A stretch of 64,000 bases of DNA from Clostridium carboxidivorans P7. Its GTDB lineage: Bacteria; Bacillota; Clostridia; Clostridiales; Clostridiaceae. Positions 1 to 8,497 of the stretch are shown here, piece after piece. Every line of letters begins with the position of its first letter. The first letter of the stretch is position 1. A program made the position numbers and the translations under genes. The stretch is from positions 4,960,001-5,024,000 of the forward strand of contig NZ_CP011803.1 in assembly GCF_001038625.1 (NCBI RefSeq), read 5' to 3'. A model generated the notes under the pieces. That model searched no databases. It was given only the letters and a program-made list of their open reading frames with translations, and was not told where the DNA came from.

Positions 1-537
1 ACATTAAAAGCATTCAGGACACCAACGAATAGAAGATATTACACTTATGAGCAATATAAAGAATTTAAAGGGATAAAATCTTCTTCAAAAAGAACAATTA
101 TATATACAAGGGTTTCAACTTCTAATGAAAAAGATGATTTAAAAAATTAAGTTGAGTTTCTTAAACAATATGTGAGTGTAAAAGGAATTATTGTAGATGA
201 AATTATAGAGGATTATGGAAGTGGTTTAAATTATAATCGCAAGAAATGGAATAAACTTATAGACCAGTGTATGACTTCTGACATAAGCAATATAATAGTA
301 ACCCATAAAGATAGATTTATACGTTTTGGATTTGAATGGTTTGAAAGAGTTTTAGAGAAATTTAATTTAAAAATAATAGTAGTAAATAATGAAAGTCTAT
401 CACCGCCAGAAGAATTGGTTCAAGATATAATTTCTATACTTCATATTTTTAGTTGTAGAATTTATGGTTTAAGAAAATACAAGAAAAAGATAAAGGAAGA
501 TGAAGAAGTTGAAAAAAGCATACAAAATAGAAATTAA
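1..537 (+). pseudogene. tnpA: IS607 family serine recombinase TnpA, nonsense mutation, 5' end outside window
   Basis: Frame 1 reads continuously as an IS607-type small serine recombinase. It starts inside the MerR-like DNA-binding part (LKAFRTPTNRRYYTYEQY), continues through the catalytic segment (IIYTRVST, where the serine is the expected nucleophile) and ends in the helical region (THKDRFIRFGFEWFE). It is interrupted by TAA at 148-150, where relatives usually have glutamine (KDDLKNQ), so one C-to-T change explains it. No frameshift is seen. A downstream GTG restart at 172 would lack the catalytic serine. The 3' end overlaps tnpB by 38 bases, the native arrangement. The gene would have made the transposase that excises and integrates a circular intermediate; as read here it is inactive unless the stop is suppressed. 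Confidence 0.8.
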
Positions 538-1669
538 ACCAACGGAAGAACAGATAACTAAAATTCATCAAACTATTGGTGTAAGTAGGTTTACATATAA
601 TTTTTATATTGCTCATAATAAAGAAGTTTATGAAAAAGAGAAAAAATTTATTAGTGGTATGGATTTTTCTAAATGGCTCAATAATGAATATATCCCTAAT
701 AATGAAAATAAATTATGGATTAAAGAGGTATCTTCTAAAGCAACCAAACAAGCTATTATGAATGGAGAAAAAGCATTCAAGAGGTTCTTCAAAGGAGAAA
801 CAGGATTTCCTAAATTTAAGAAAAAGAAGGACCAAGATGTTAAAGCTTACTTTCCAAAGAATAATAAAACAGATTGGACCATTGAAAGACATAGAGTTAA
901 AGTGCCAACTTTAGGTTGGATTAAATTAAAAGAATTTGGATATATTCCAGTTAACTCTGTAGTTAAAAGTGGTACAGTAAGTCAAAAATCAAATAGATAT
1001 TTTGTTTCAATTTTAGTTGAAGAGGATATTAAAGTAGACAAAAAAACTTATTCAGAAGGAATAGGTGTAGACCTTGGACTAAAGAATTTTGTAATCTGTA
1101 ATAATGGCTTAACTAAAAAGAATATTAACAAAACTAAAAGAGTTAAAAAAGAAGAAAAGAAACTAAAACGTGAGCAAAGAAAGCTTTCAAGAAAATATGA
1201 AAGTTTAAAATTAAGAAATAAAAACGAGAAAGGAGAAGCTACTCGTCAAAATATCCAAAAACAAATAGTCAAGGTACAAAAACTTCATCAAAGACTTACA
1301 AATATTAGAACAGATTATATAAATAAAACAGTAAATGAGTTGGTAAAGCAAAAACCAAGCTTTATAACCATTGAAGATTTAAATGTAAAAGGAATGATGA
1401 AGAATAAACATCTGGCAAAGGCAGTTGCACAGCAAAAATTCTATGAGTTTAGAATTAAACTTATTTCAAAAGCTAAACAAAATGGCATTGAAATAAGAAT
1501 AGCTGATAGATTTTATCCAAGTAGTAAAATGTGCAGCTCATGTGGAGCATATAAGAAAGATTTAAAATTAGCAGATAGAGTTTATAAATGCTCTTGTGGA
1601 TTAAGTATGAACAGAGATTTAAATGCTTCAATAAATTTAGCCAATGCTAAGAAATATAAGATAGCTTAA
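500..1669 (+). CDS. tnpB: TnpB RNA-guided nuclease (IS605 OrfB family)
   Basis: This is a full-length TnpB of 389 residues, typical for the family. The RuvC-like catalytic set is complete: Asp191 in GVDLGLKNF, Glu292 in TIEDLNVKG and Asp373 in NRDLNAS. A zinc ribbon lies between the last two acids (C345-S-S-C348 and C364-S-C366); its second half is CxC rather than the usual CxxC. The N-terminus has the OrfB helix-turn-helix type region, and a basic coiled segment spans about 205-265. TnpB proteins use an omega-RNA from the element's right end to cut DNA and so maintain the transposon. The gene starts inside the end of tnpA, consistent with translational coupling. It looks intact although tnpA is broken. 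Confidence 0.93.
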   Translation: MKKLKKAYKIEIKPTEEQITKIHQTIGVSRFTYNFYIAHNKEVYEKEKKFISGMDFSKWLNNEYIPNNENKLWIKEVSSKATKQAIMNGEKAFKRFFKGETGFPKFKKKKDQDVKAYFPKNNKTDWTIERHRVKVPTLGWIKLKEFGYIPVNSVVKSGTVSQKSNRYFVSILVEEDIKVDKKTYSEGIGVDLGLKNFVICNNGLTKKNINKTKRVKKEEKKLKREQRKLSRKYESLKLRNKNEKGEATRQNIQKQIVKVQKLHQRLTNIRTDYINKTVNELVKQKPSFITIEDLNVKGMMKNKHLAKAVAQQKFYEFRIKLISKAKQNGIEIRIADRFYPSSKMCSSCGAYKKDLKLADRVYKCSCGLSMNRDLNASINLANAKKYKIA

Positions 1670-1780
1670 TTAAGAAAGCGCTTATATATGTACCCAAGGC
1701 TATTTGGGGAATTAACGACTGTGGAGTGCTAAGCAAACTGTAGTAGCTTCGGCAAGGCAGAGTACGTTGAAACAGTAACA
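1600..1780 (+). ncRNA. Possible omega-RNA/right-end RNA of the IS607 element
   Basis: TnpB guide RNAs are known to arise from the 3' end of tnpB and the transposon right end. Here about 110 bases after the tnpB stop are noticeably richer in G and C than the surroundings and contain short complementary stretches (for example around 1700-1765), consistent with a folded RNA. Boundaries are guesses. I cannot fold the RNA or identify the guide start from sequence alone. Confidence 0.4.
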
Positions 1781-1782
1781 AT

Positions 1783-1814
1783 CTCAATATGGATACATTT
1801 GACCATATTTTGAG
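1783..1814 (+). other. Hairpin between IS right end and next gene
   Basis: The arms CTCAATATGG and CCATATTTTGAG pair with a two-base bulge around a short loop. It has no long T-tract. It may be a weak terminator for the IS transcript, a subterminal transposon hairpin, or a structure in the 5' region of the c-di-GMP gene that begins 6 bases later. Confidence 0.4.
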
Positions 1815-1820
1815 TAGCAG

Positions 1821-3863
1821 ATGAAATTGATGAGTGTTAAGGTCAAAACTTTACTAATTTATTTCATAAATTTTTTATTTATTATAATTTTTACCTCTAT
1901 CGCATTTAGATTCATCATTTTTAGATACATTAATAGAGTTGAGACTCAAAATTTAAATAATAATTTTAGAGCAGTGACAGCTATACTTGATAGGGAACAA
2001 ATAGATATGCAAAGAACATGTCTTGATTGGGCTGTATGGGATGATACTTACAATTTTTTATTAGGGAAAAATAAGGAACTCTACATAAAAAACAATATTC
2101 AAGATAATACATTAAGTCAACTAAATTTGAATTTTATGTTTTTTGTAGATAAAAAAGGAAGCTTAGTTTTTAGTAAAACGGAAAGTCTAGAAGATAGAAC
2201 AGAACGTATATTAATAGATGATATATTTAATAAAAAAAATAAGTTTACTCAGGAAATAGTTTTTAAGAATGATAGTGATAAACACTCTGGTGTTTTAATG
2301 GTTAACGGAAAGCTATTTATTATAAGTTATGCACCTGTTACAACAAGTGGTGAAAAGGTATCTAGTGATGGAGGCTTAATAATTGGAAGATATGTGGATG
2401 ATTCCTTGTTAAATTACATAAATTCAATAATGGAATGTAAAGTTAGATTTATAGAAAATACATATACAGACAAAGAAAACAATGTAATGAGAAAAAGTGA
2501 TTCTATTATGGCTTACAGGCAGATAAGGGATATAAATCAAAACGAATCCATAACTGTTTCCATATCTATGCTGCGTAATGAGTACAATTTGGGTAAATTT
2601 TATTTTAAACTTTATGTTGGTATTTTTTTAGTAGTATTGATTTTGGTTATATTTACATTTGTCAGTGTTTTTAATAAAGTTATATTGAAGCGTCTTAAAC
2701 TTGTTAATGATTTTATTGACACTGTATCAAAAACAAAAGATACAAAGGCACGGTTAAGTATTTCTGGTAATGATGAAATAACCAATATTGCTAATTCAAC
2801 TAACAAAATGCTATCCAAATTAGATTATGCTAATGATGAAATTTTGGCTTTAAGCTATTCTGATAAATTGACGGGCTTAAAAAACAGAGTATATATGGAA
2901 AAAAAGTTTTTCAAGCTAGACAATGAGGATGGTACAAAGTATTCTATAATAATGGGAGATTTGAATGGATTAAAGCTTACAAATGATACTTTCGGACATA
3001 AAATAGGTGACAGATTAATTTGTAAAATAGGAGATATATTGAAAAGTATATGTTCGCAGGATGATATTATTGCTAGATGGGGTGGAGATGAGTTTATAAT
3101 ACTTGTTATAAACAAGGAAGATATACATGTATCAAATTTAATTGAAAGTATTAAAAAAGAATGTGAAAAAATTACTGAATTTGGTTTTAAGATAAGCATA
3201 GCTCTAGGAAGTGCAAAAAAAGATGAGGCTCAAAGTACTGAGGCAGTAATGAATTTAGCTGAAGAAAGAATGTATAGAAGTAAGCTTACTGAAAGTAAGA
3301 GTTCTAGAAATGCAACTATAATGTCCTTGGAAAGAACTTTGTATGAAAAAAATAGTGAAACAGAAGAGCATACTCAAAGAGTTAAAGAGCTTAGTATGAA
3401 ATTAGGTAAAAAAGTTAATTTGTCAAAAGATGAGCTGGAAGAATTAGAACTATTAAGTTTGCTGCATGATATAGGAAAGATGGGAATACCTGATAATATA
3501 TTAATGAAACCAGGGAAGTTAACAAATGAAGAATGGGAAATAATGAAGAGGCACACTGAAATAGGATATAGAATAGCTAAAGCTACACCAGGTTTATCTC
3601 ATGTTGCAAATGAAATACTTTGTCATCATGAAAAGTTTGATGGAACAGGATATCCTCAAGGTCTTAAAGGAGAATCAATACCAATTTTATCGAGAATAAT
3701 TAACATAGTTGATTCTTTTGATGTAATGACACATAAAAGAGTATATAAGGATGCTTCTAATATTGAACATGCTGTTGAAGAATTAAAACGTTGTTCAGGA
3801 ACTCAGTTTGATCCAGTTATAGTAAATGAATTTTTAAAACTCTTAGAAGAAGGAAGTATTTAA
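1821..3863 (+). CDS. Membrane sensor with CHASE4-like, HAMP, GGDEF and HD-GYP domains
   Basis: The 680-residue protein makes and/or degrades c-di-GMP at the membrane. Residues about 10-32 and 262-285 are membrane segments. Between them is an extracytoplasmic sensor with the CHASE4-like motif LDWAVWDDTY. A HAMP-like linker (about 285-340) leads to a diguanylate cyclase domain with an intact WGGDEF signature near residue 420. The usual RxxD inhibitory site upstream reads SQDD, so product inhibition is probably absent. The C-terminal half is an HD-GYP phosphodiesterase with HDIGK and the GYP-type motif HHEKFDGTGYPQGL. The bifunctional layout is common in clostridia. The start is uncertain: ATG at 1821 and ATG at 1830 are both possible and neither has a strong ribosome site, perhaps because the IS element sits directly upstream. 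Confidence 0.92.
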   Translation: MKLMSVKVKTLLIYFINFLFIIIFTSIAFRFIIFRYINRVETQNLNNNFRAVTAILDREQIDMQRTCLDWAVWDDTYNFLLGKNKELYIKNNIQDNTLSQLNLNFMFFVDKKGSLVFSKTESLEDRTERILIDDIFNKKNKFTQEIVFKNDSDKHSGVLMVNGKLFIISYAPVTTSGEKVSSDGGLIIGRYVDDSLLNYINSIMECKVRFIENTYTDKENNVMRKSDSIMAYRQIRDINQNESITVSISMLRNEYNLGKFYFKLYVGIFLVVLILVIFTFVSVFNKVILKRLKLVNDFIDTVSKTKDTKARLSISGNDEITNIANSTNKMLSKLDYANDEILALSYSDKLTGLKNRVYMEKKFFKLDNEDGTKYSIIMGDLNGLKLTNDTFGHKIGDRLICKIGDILKSICSQDDIIARWGGDEFIILVINKEDIHVSNLIESIKKECEKITEFGFKISIALGSAKKDEAQSTEAVMNLAEERMYRSKLTESKSSRNATIMSLERTLYEKNSETEEHTQRVKELSMKLGKKVNLSKDELEELELLSLLHDIGKMGIPDNILMKPGKLTNEEWEIMKRHTEIGYRIAKATPGLSHVANEILCHHEKFDGTGYPQGLKGESIPILSRIINIVDSFDVMTHKRVYKDASNIEHAVEELKRCSGTQFDPVIVNEFLKLLEEGSI

Positions 3864-3932
3864 AGATAATAAACTGAACTTTCGCATATACAATTTTCAG
3901 GTAATATAAACATAATGCGACACAACTTTTTC

Positions 3933-4167
3933 AGAGGACAGAGGACAATTGACAGAGGACAGTGAAGGATGATTTTTCTCAGCTGCGCTGTGAAAAATCT
4001 TTAATTAAGTTTTTGATGGCTCGTTTCGCTAAAGCGAAACATTGCTGACTTATATAAATTCGAAGTTTGTTTTGCATTAGCAAAATAAGCTTAAAAATAA
4101 ATTAGTTTTCTGACGTAAGGAGGAAAACTCACCTTCAATGTCATCTGTCCTCTGTCAATTGTCCTCT
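3933..4167 (+). repeat. Family A inverted-repeat element, copy 1
   Basis: Full-length copy. The ends are inverted repeats built from the 7-mer AGAGGAC and its variant AATTGAC (left) and the complement GTCCTCT/GTCAATT (right). Inside are four hairpins in order: GATTTTTC/GAAAAATC; GTTTCGC/GCGAAAC; an arm pair around TTTTGC/GCAAAA; and AGTTTTC/GAAAACT. Outer flanks add another inverted pair (AATGCG before, CGCATT after, to about 4189). It fills the gap between the c-di-GMP gene and the export operon. Confidence 0.9.
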
Positions 4168-4308
4168 AAAAAATGCTTCGCATTTTTTTAAGCTGTGAAA
4201 TTAAGATAGTAATCTTGTATTTCATAGCTTTTTTAGTTTAATAAATGAAATTAAAAAAATATTACGTTTACATCATACAAATAATTGAATAAATGGAAGT
4301 GTTGATTA

Positions 4309-4337
4309 TTGAAAATATAAATCAATTGATATATAAT
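4309..4337 (+). promoter_or_regulatory. Promoter with palindromic operator candidate for the emr-type operon
   Basis: TTGAAA (4309-4314) and TATAAT (4332-4337) are separated by exactly 17 bases, a near-consensus housekeeping promoter. The spacer contains the perfect palindrome ATCAATTGAT (4321-4330). MarR proteins often bind such palindromes between or over promoter boxes, and the operon's last gene encodes a MarR protein, so autoregulated repression is inferred. Confidence 0.6.
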
Positions 4338-4388
4338 GTTAGCAGACGAACAGTATATATAAGAATAATTCGTGCAAGGAGTGTTAAA

Positions 4389-5369
4389 ATGAAAAAGATT
4401 ACTTTACTTTGTTTGGTTTTGGCAGTAGTGTTAAGTGGATGCGGGTCTAGCGGCACAAACACAAGCAAAAGTATACAAAATACAAAAACAATTCAGCAAT
4501 CATCTAGTAATCAATTTATAATGGCTGGGAAAATTCAAGCAAATGACGAAGCAAATATAACTTCAAAAATTTCAGCAAAAGTTACTCAAATATCAGTAGA
4601 CGTAGGTTCGAAAGTAAATCAAGGAGACGTTATTATTAAGCTGGATGCTCAGGATTTACAAGCTCAAGTTGATAAAGCACAAGCAACGGTTAATACTGCT
4701 AGAGCAAATTTAGCAAATGCTTCAAGTGGGTCACGTCCTGAACAAATAGAACAAGAACAAGCTATTGTGGATGGTGCAGCTCAAGGTTATGAAACTGCTA
4801 AGAAAACTTATGATAGAATACAAGCTTTAGTTAGTTCAGGATCAGAAGCTCAGCAGCAGCTTGATTTAGCAAAGCAGCAGCTTGCCAGTGCAGAAGGACA
4901 ATATAAAAGTGCACAGGCACAATTGGAGTTGTTAAAGAATGGACCTACAAGTTCAAGTATAGATGTTTTTAAAGCTCAGGTAAATGAAGCTGAAGCAGGA
5001 CTAAAAATAGCACAAACTTCCTTAAACAATGCTACAATTACAGCACCTATATCAGGAACAGTAAATGCTAAAAATATAAATGTAGGAGAAACAGCATCCC
5101 CAGGAACAACTCTTGTTTCCATATCCAATTCTGGAGCTTTATGTGTAAATGCATATGCGCCTGTTGAAATTGTAAATGGATTAAAAGAAGGACAGGATGT
5201 AATGATTAAGGTATCAGAAATACCAGATAAAGAATTTCAAGGAAAAATAACGGTTATAAACTCAAAGCTAAGTTCTGAAAGCAGAAATATTTTGGTTAAA
5301 GTAAGTGTAGTAGATCCTAATTCACTATTAAAGCCTGGTATGTTTGCAGAAGTTGGATTGAAGAAATAA
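4389..5369 (+). CDS. HlyD/AcrA-type membrane-fusion lipoprotein
   Basis: The protein has 326 residues. I chose ATG 4389 because AGGAG precedes it and it creates a lipoprotein signal peptide ending in the lipobox VLSGC (Cys18); the reading frame is open further upstream. After a short linker come a biotinyl-lipoyl half-motif (about residues 45-85), a long alpha-helical hairpin rich in Ala and Gln (about 85-205), the second lipoyl half (TITAPISGTV) and beta-barrel domains. Such adaptors link an inner-membrane pump to outer parts of the envelope. It heads an operon with a second, shorter adaptor (18 bases downstream), an EmrB-like pump and a MarR regulator. A lipid anchor is usual for Gram-positive members. 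Confidence 0.87.
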   Translation: MKKITLLCLVLAVVLSGCGSSGTNTSKSIQNTKTIQQSSSNQFIMAGKIQANDEANITSKISAKVTQISVDVGSKVNQGDVIIKLDAQDLQAQVDKAQATVNTARANLANASSGSRPEQIEQEQAIVDGAAQGYETAKKTYDRIQALVSSGSEAQQQLDLAKQQLASAEGQYKSAQAQLELLKNGPTSSSIDVFKAQVNEAEAGLKIAQTSLNNATITAPISGTVNAKNINVGETASPGTTLVSISNSGALCVNAYAPVEIVNGLKEGQDVMIKVSEIPDKEFQGKITVINSKLSSESRNILVKVSVVDPNSLLKPGMFAEVGLKK

Positions 5370-5387
5370 GCAAGGGGTGATATTAGT

Positions 5388-6038
5388 ATGGAAAAGCGTA
5401 AAAAATTAATTTTTATAATATTAGCAGTGATTGTTATTGCCATAGGGAGTGTAGGAGCTTATTATTGGTATCAAAATACTTACTTTGTTTCTACTGATGA
5501 TGCTAGAGTTAGTGCAGATTTGGTAAGTGTAACTCCACAAATTCAAGGAAAATTGTTGGAGTTAAATGTTGAAGAAGGAGACTCAGTTTCAAAAAATCAA
5601 ATATTAGCTCGTCAAGATATGAATAATATTGCAGATTCAAATGTAGAACAAGCTTTAGTTAGAGCGCCTATTTCTGGAATAGTAGTAAAAAAACAAGGAA
5701 CCATAGGAGAAATTTGGTCACAAGGTCAGACTTTATATACATTAATAGATCCAAATAAACTTTATGTAACAGCAGATGTAGAGGAAACAAAGCTTGGAAA
5801 AGTAAGAGTAGGTCAAAATGTTGATATTACAATAGATCAGTTTTCATCACAAAAATTTACCGGAAAAATTAAATCTGTAGGAGAAGCAGCAAATTCTGCA
5901 TTATCCATATTGCCAACATCAACTAGTGGTACATTTACAAAAGTAGTTCAGAGAATACCTGTAAAAATTGAACTCAATAAGTTTAATGCCAAAATACTTC
6001 CAGGAACTAATGCTGTTGTTAAGATTCACATTAAATAA
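5388..6038 (+). CDS. EmrA-like membrane-fusion protein, short form lacking the helical hairpin
   Basis: The 216-residue protein has one N-terminal membrane helix (about 7-28) and the EmrA motif VSTDDARVSADLVSVTP. The first lipoyl half is followed almost at once by the second (LVRAPISGIVVKKQG), so the long coiled-coil hairpin of E. coli EmrA (390 residues) is missing. The beta-barrel part (residues about 120-216) is complete. It sits 18 bases after the lipoprotein adaptor and 14 bases before the MFS pump gene, so it should work with that pump. The preceding adaptor has the hairpin this one lacks, so the two may form a mixed adaptor; that is inference. Confidence 0.87.
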   Translation: MEKRKKLIFIILAVIVIAIGSVGAYYWYQNTYFVSTDDARVSADLVSVTPQIQGKLLELNVEEGDSVSKNQILARQDMNNIADSNVEQALVRAPISGIVVKKQGTIGEIWSQGQTLYTLIDPNKLYVTADVEETKLGKVRVGQNVDITIDQFSSQKFTGKIKSVGEAANSALSILPTSTSGTFTKVVQRIPVKIELNKFNAKILPGTNAVVKIHIK

Positions 6039-6052
6039 CGAGGTGAGGTATA

Positions 6053-7642
6053 ATGGAAGAGAAGGATAAGGTATCATTAAATAGTTGGTTATCATTAGGC
6101 GTAGTTGTAATTGGTACATTTATGTCAATACTGGATAGTACTATAGTTAATATTGCTCTTCCTAAGATGATGACTGTTTTTGGAATGCCCATGGATGATG
6201 CAAAATGGATACTTACAGCGTATTCATTGGCGCTTGGAGCAATTATACCACTTACAGGATATGTACAAGATATATTCGGATCTAAAAGGGTATATATGTT
6301 TGCTCTTACAATGTTTACCTTTGGATCGCTGCTCTGTGGATTTGCATGGAACAGTGCATCCATGATAGCATTCCGTGTAATTCAAGCTATTGGTGGCGGT
6401 ATGATAATGCCAATAGGAATGAGCATAATATATGAGATATTTCCTAGAAAAAAAATAGGTTTAGCCTTAGGCGTTTGGGGAATAGCAGCAATGGCAGCAC
6501 CTGCAATAGGACCAACCTTAGGTGGATATATTATTGAAAAGTTAGATTGGAGACTTATTTTTAATGTTAATGTTCCTATAGGAATAATAGGAGTAGTACT
6601 CGCAGGTATCCTATTAAAAGGAACAAAAATGCAAAAATTTAAACCCTTTGACATAGTAGGATTTTTATCTTCTACCATTGGTTTGGTAAGTGTATTGTAT
6701 GTTTTTGGAGAAGGTTCTTCAATTGACTGGACTCAAATTCATAATCCTATTCTCATGACTTTGGGGTGTTTAAGTTTAGTATTATTTGTAGTAAATGAGC
6801 TTACTCATCCAGATCCTTTATTGGACTTGAGAGTGTTTAAATTATTTGATTTTAGTCTAAGCTTAATTATAACTAGTGTTTTATCTCTGGCAATGATGGG
6901 AGGAATGTATGTATTACCATTATTCCTTCAAAATATAAGGGGATATACAGCTATGGAAACGGGTATAATTATGTTCCCATCAGCCATTGTAGTTGGTATT
7001 TTGATGCCCATAAGTGGTAATTTGTTTGACAAATTTGGAGCAAAACCAATTGTTATACCTGGACTTGTAATATTGGCAATAAGTTCTATTGAGCTTTCAA
7101 CTGCAATAAATATGAATTCAAGCAGGGAACATATAATACTCATTACTTGCTTAAGATCAGTAGGAATGGGGCTTGCAATGATGCCCATTAGTACAGCAGG
7201 AATGAATGTGATACCAACAAAATTAGTGGGAAGAGCATCGGCACTTAATAATACCATAAGGCAGGTGGCAAGTGCTCTTAGTATAACTATAATGTCAACC
7301 TTAATACAGAGCAAAACAAATTATAACTATCTAAAATTAGCTGAGCAAGTAAATAATTATAATCAAACAGCTATTAGTACCATAAGCACACTTACAAAAT
7401 CATATATGCATGCAGGTTTATCACAAGGAGCAGCGAAAGTTTCTGCAGTAGCTTATTTAAGTAAAATGCTGCAGGGTCAGGCGACCTTAGATGCTATGGG
7501 ATATGCTGTTGCTGTAACTGCTTTTGCGGTATTAGCAGCAATAACTTTAACTTTACTTATGAGAAGTAAGGATTCAAGTAAAAAACAAGATAAGGAAGGT
7601 GAACGTAATGATGCAAAAGGAGGAGCTGTCATGTCCGAATAA
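6053..7642 (+). CDS. EmrB/QacA-type drug:proton antiporter (MFS, DHA2 family)
   Basis: The 529-residue polytopic protein has about 14 hydrophobic segments, the size and topology of the DHA2 family. Motifs include LDSTIVNIALPKM in helix 1, GSKRVYMFALTMFTFGS (motif A-like) and the motif-C-like stretch GIAAMAAPAIGPTLGGYI. A ribosome site (CGAGGTGAGG) precedes ATG 6053. It exports lipophilic drugs using the proton gradient, together with the adaptors encoded just upstream. The 3' end overlaps the MarR gene by 35 bases, indicating one transcript. The exact substrate cannot be read from the sequence. Confidence 0.92.
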   Translation: MEEKDKVSLNSWLSLGVVVIGTFMSILDSTIVNIALPKMMTVFGMPMDDAKWILTAYSLALGAIIPLTGYVQDIFGSKRVYMFALTMFTFGSLLCGFAWNSASMIAFRVIQAIGGGMIMPIGMSIIYEIFPRKKIGLALGVWGIAAMAAPAIGPTLGGYIIEKLDWRLIFNVNVPIGIIGVVLAGILLKGTKMQKFKPFDIVGFLSSTIGLVSVLYVFGEGSSIDWTQIHNPILMTLGCLSLVLFVVNELTHPDPLLDLRVFKLFDFSLSLIITSVLSLAMMGGMYVLPLFLQNIRGYTAMETGIIMFPSAIVVGILMPISGNLFDKFGAKPIVIPGLVILAISSIELSTAINMNSSREHIILITCLRSVGMGLAMMPISTAGMNVIPTKLVGRASALNNTIRQVASALSITIMSTLIQSKTNYNYLKLAEQVNNYNQTAISTISTLTKSYMHAGLSQGAAKVSAVAYLSKMLQGQATLDAMGYAVAVTAFAVLAAITLTLLMRSKDSSKKQDKEGERNDAKGGAVMSE

Positions 7643-8096
7643 TGAATTAGCATCAGAACAGTCTGATAAAATAATTGAAATAATTAGGAGCGTTCAAAAA
7701 ACACTTAGATGTAAGTTTAATGAATGTGCAAAGAAATATGGATTTACAGCACCACAGCTTGCGGTTATAGTACATTTATACAAAATGCCAGGTATAACTC
7801 TTCATGAATTAAGTAATCATTTAATGCTTACTAAAAGCACAGTTTCAGGTATTGTAGATCGCTTATCAAAGCAAGGCGTAGTAGTTAGAGAAATACCTAA
7901 AGATAACCGTAGAACTGTGAAATTATCTATTGATGAAAACTTTAAAAACAATAATGATATAGAGAGCATGAAGAAAGAATTTATTTCACATATAATATCT
8001 GATGCAGTAAAAAATATGGATGCAGAAAAGGTAGATAAAATTATATATGGATTACAGGAGTTTAGTTTGCTATTAGAAAATAGTAAATGTGAATAA
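7608..8096 (+). CDS. MarR-family transcriptional regulator of the export operon
   Basis: This winged-helix MarR protein has 162 residues. The DNA-recognition region is HELSNHLMLTKSTVSGIVDRLSKQGVVVREIPKDNRRTV in two parts, with the characteristic D-x-R-R wing (KDNRRTVKLS). I chose ATG 7608, about 8 bases after GGAAGG; a GTG nine bases earlier is in frame but badly spaced. The start lies within the end of the pump gene. MarR repressors bind palindromes and release on binding small phenolic or lipophilic compounds; the likely target is the palindrome at 4321-4330 in the operon promoter. No transcript terminator is obvious immediately after it. Confidence 0.9.
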   Translation: MMQKEELSCPNNELASEQSDKIIEIIRSVQKTLRCKFNECAKKYGFTAPQLAVIVHLYKMPGITLHELSNHLMLTKSTVSGIVDRLSKQGVVVREIPKDNRRTVKLSIDENFKNNNDIESMKKEFISHIISDAVKNMDAEKVDKIIYGLQEFSLLLENSKCE

Positions 8097-8110
8097 TTTA
8101 TTTTTTACCA

Positions 8111-8139
8111 TTGATAATTATTAATTAGTGTGGTATATT
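8111..8139 (+). promoter_or_regulatory. Promoter for the zinc-ribbon gene
   Basis: TTGATA (8111-8116), 17 bases, TATATT (8134-8139). It predicts an mRNA leader of about 125 bases before the ATG at 8272. The long leader could regulate translation, but I see no known riboswitch in it. Confidence 0.5.
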
Positions 8140-8271
8140 AAATAAGTAGTGTCGATTAAGACAATTACAAAAACAAGATTTAATACGGTTAACAACATTT
8201 CCTCTTTTAAGGAACATAGTTTAGATCAGTTTTTAAATCTTAATATTAAAATTAAAAGGAGAGATGTTGAA

Positions 8272-8430
8272 ATGGCAGATAAGACAATAGTTTGTAAAGA
8301 TTGCGGAAAAGACTTCATATTCACTGAAGGAGAACAAGAATTCTACAAAGAAAAAGGATTCGAAAATGAACCACAAAGATGTCCTGATTGTAGAAGAGCA
8401 AGAAAACAACAAAGAGGATTCAGAAAGTAG
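8272..8430 (+). CDS. Small zinc-ribbon protein (zf-trcl type, PF13451-like)
   Basis: The protein has 52 residues with two CxxC knuckles (CKDCG near the start and RCPDC near residue 37) forming one zinc ribbon, and a basic C-terminal tail (RRARKQQRGFRK). ATG 8272 follows AAAGGAG with good spacing; the reading frame is open for 123 bases upstream but without another good start. Homologues are common in clostridia and their role is not established; the basic tail suggests nucleic-acid binding. It is monocistronic, with its own promoter and a strong terminator. Confidence 0.8.
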   Translation: MADKTIVCKDCGKDFIFTEGEQEFYKEKGFENEPQRCPDCRRARKQQRGFRK

Positions 8431-8449
8431 TATAAAATTGTACTATACA

Positions 8450-8480
8450 CCCTATAAGAATTAATTCTTATAGGGTTTTT
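8450..8480 (+). terminator. Rho-independent terminator
   Basis: Perfect 11-bp stem (CCCTATAAGAA with TTCTTATAGGG) and a run of five T directly after it, 20 bases after the zinc-ribbon stop codon. Confidence 0.9.
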
Positions 8481-8497
8481 GATTTTTCTAAAAAAAT

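Larger units (their letters stand above)
1..1780 (+). mobile_element. IS607-type insertion element, right portion
   Basis: The element holds a serine-recombinase tnpA (broken), an overlapping TnpB gene and a structured right end. The tnpA then tnpB order with a short overlap is the known IS607 layout. The left end lies outside the window. The right boundary is an estimate, placed after the GC-richer segment that follows tnpB and before the hairpin at 1783-1814. Because tnpA carries a stop codon, this copy probably cannot transpose by itself. Confidence 0.75.

Noticed and set aside
2855..3199. Minus-strand frame of 114 residues inside the c-di-GMP gene
   Set aside because: Antisense to a well-supported coding region with clear GGDEF motifs; no ribosome site.
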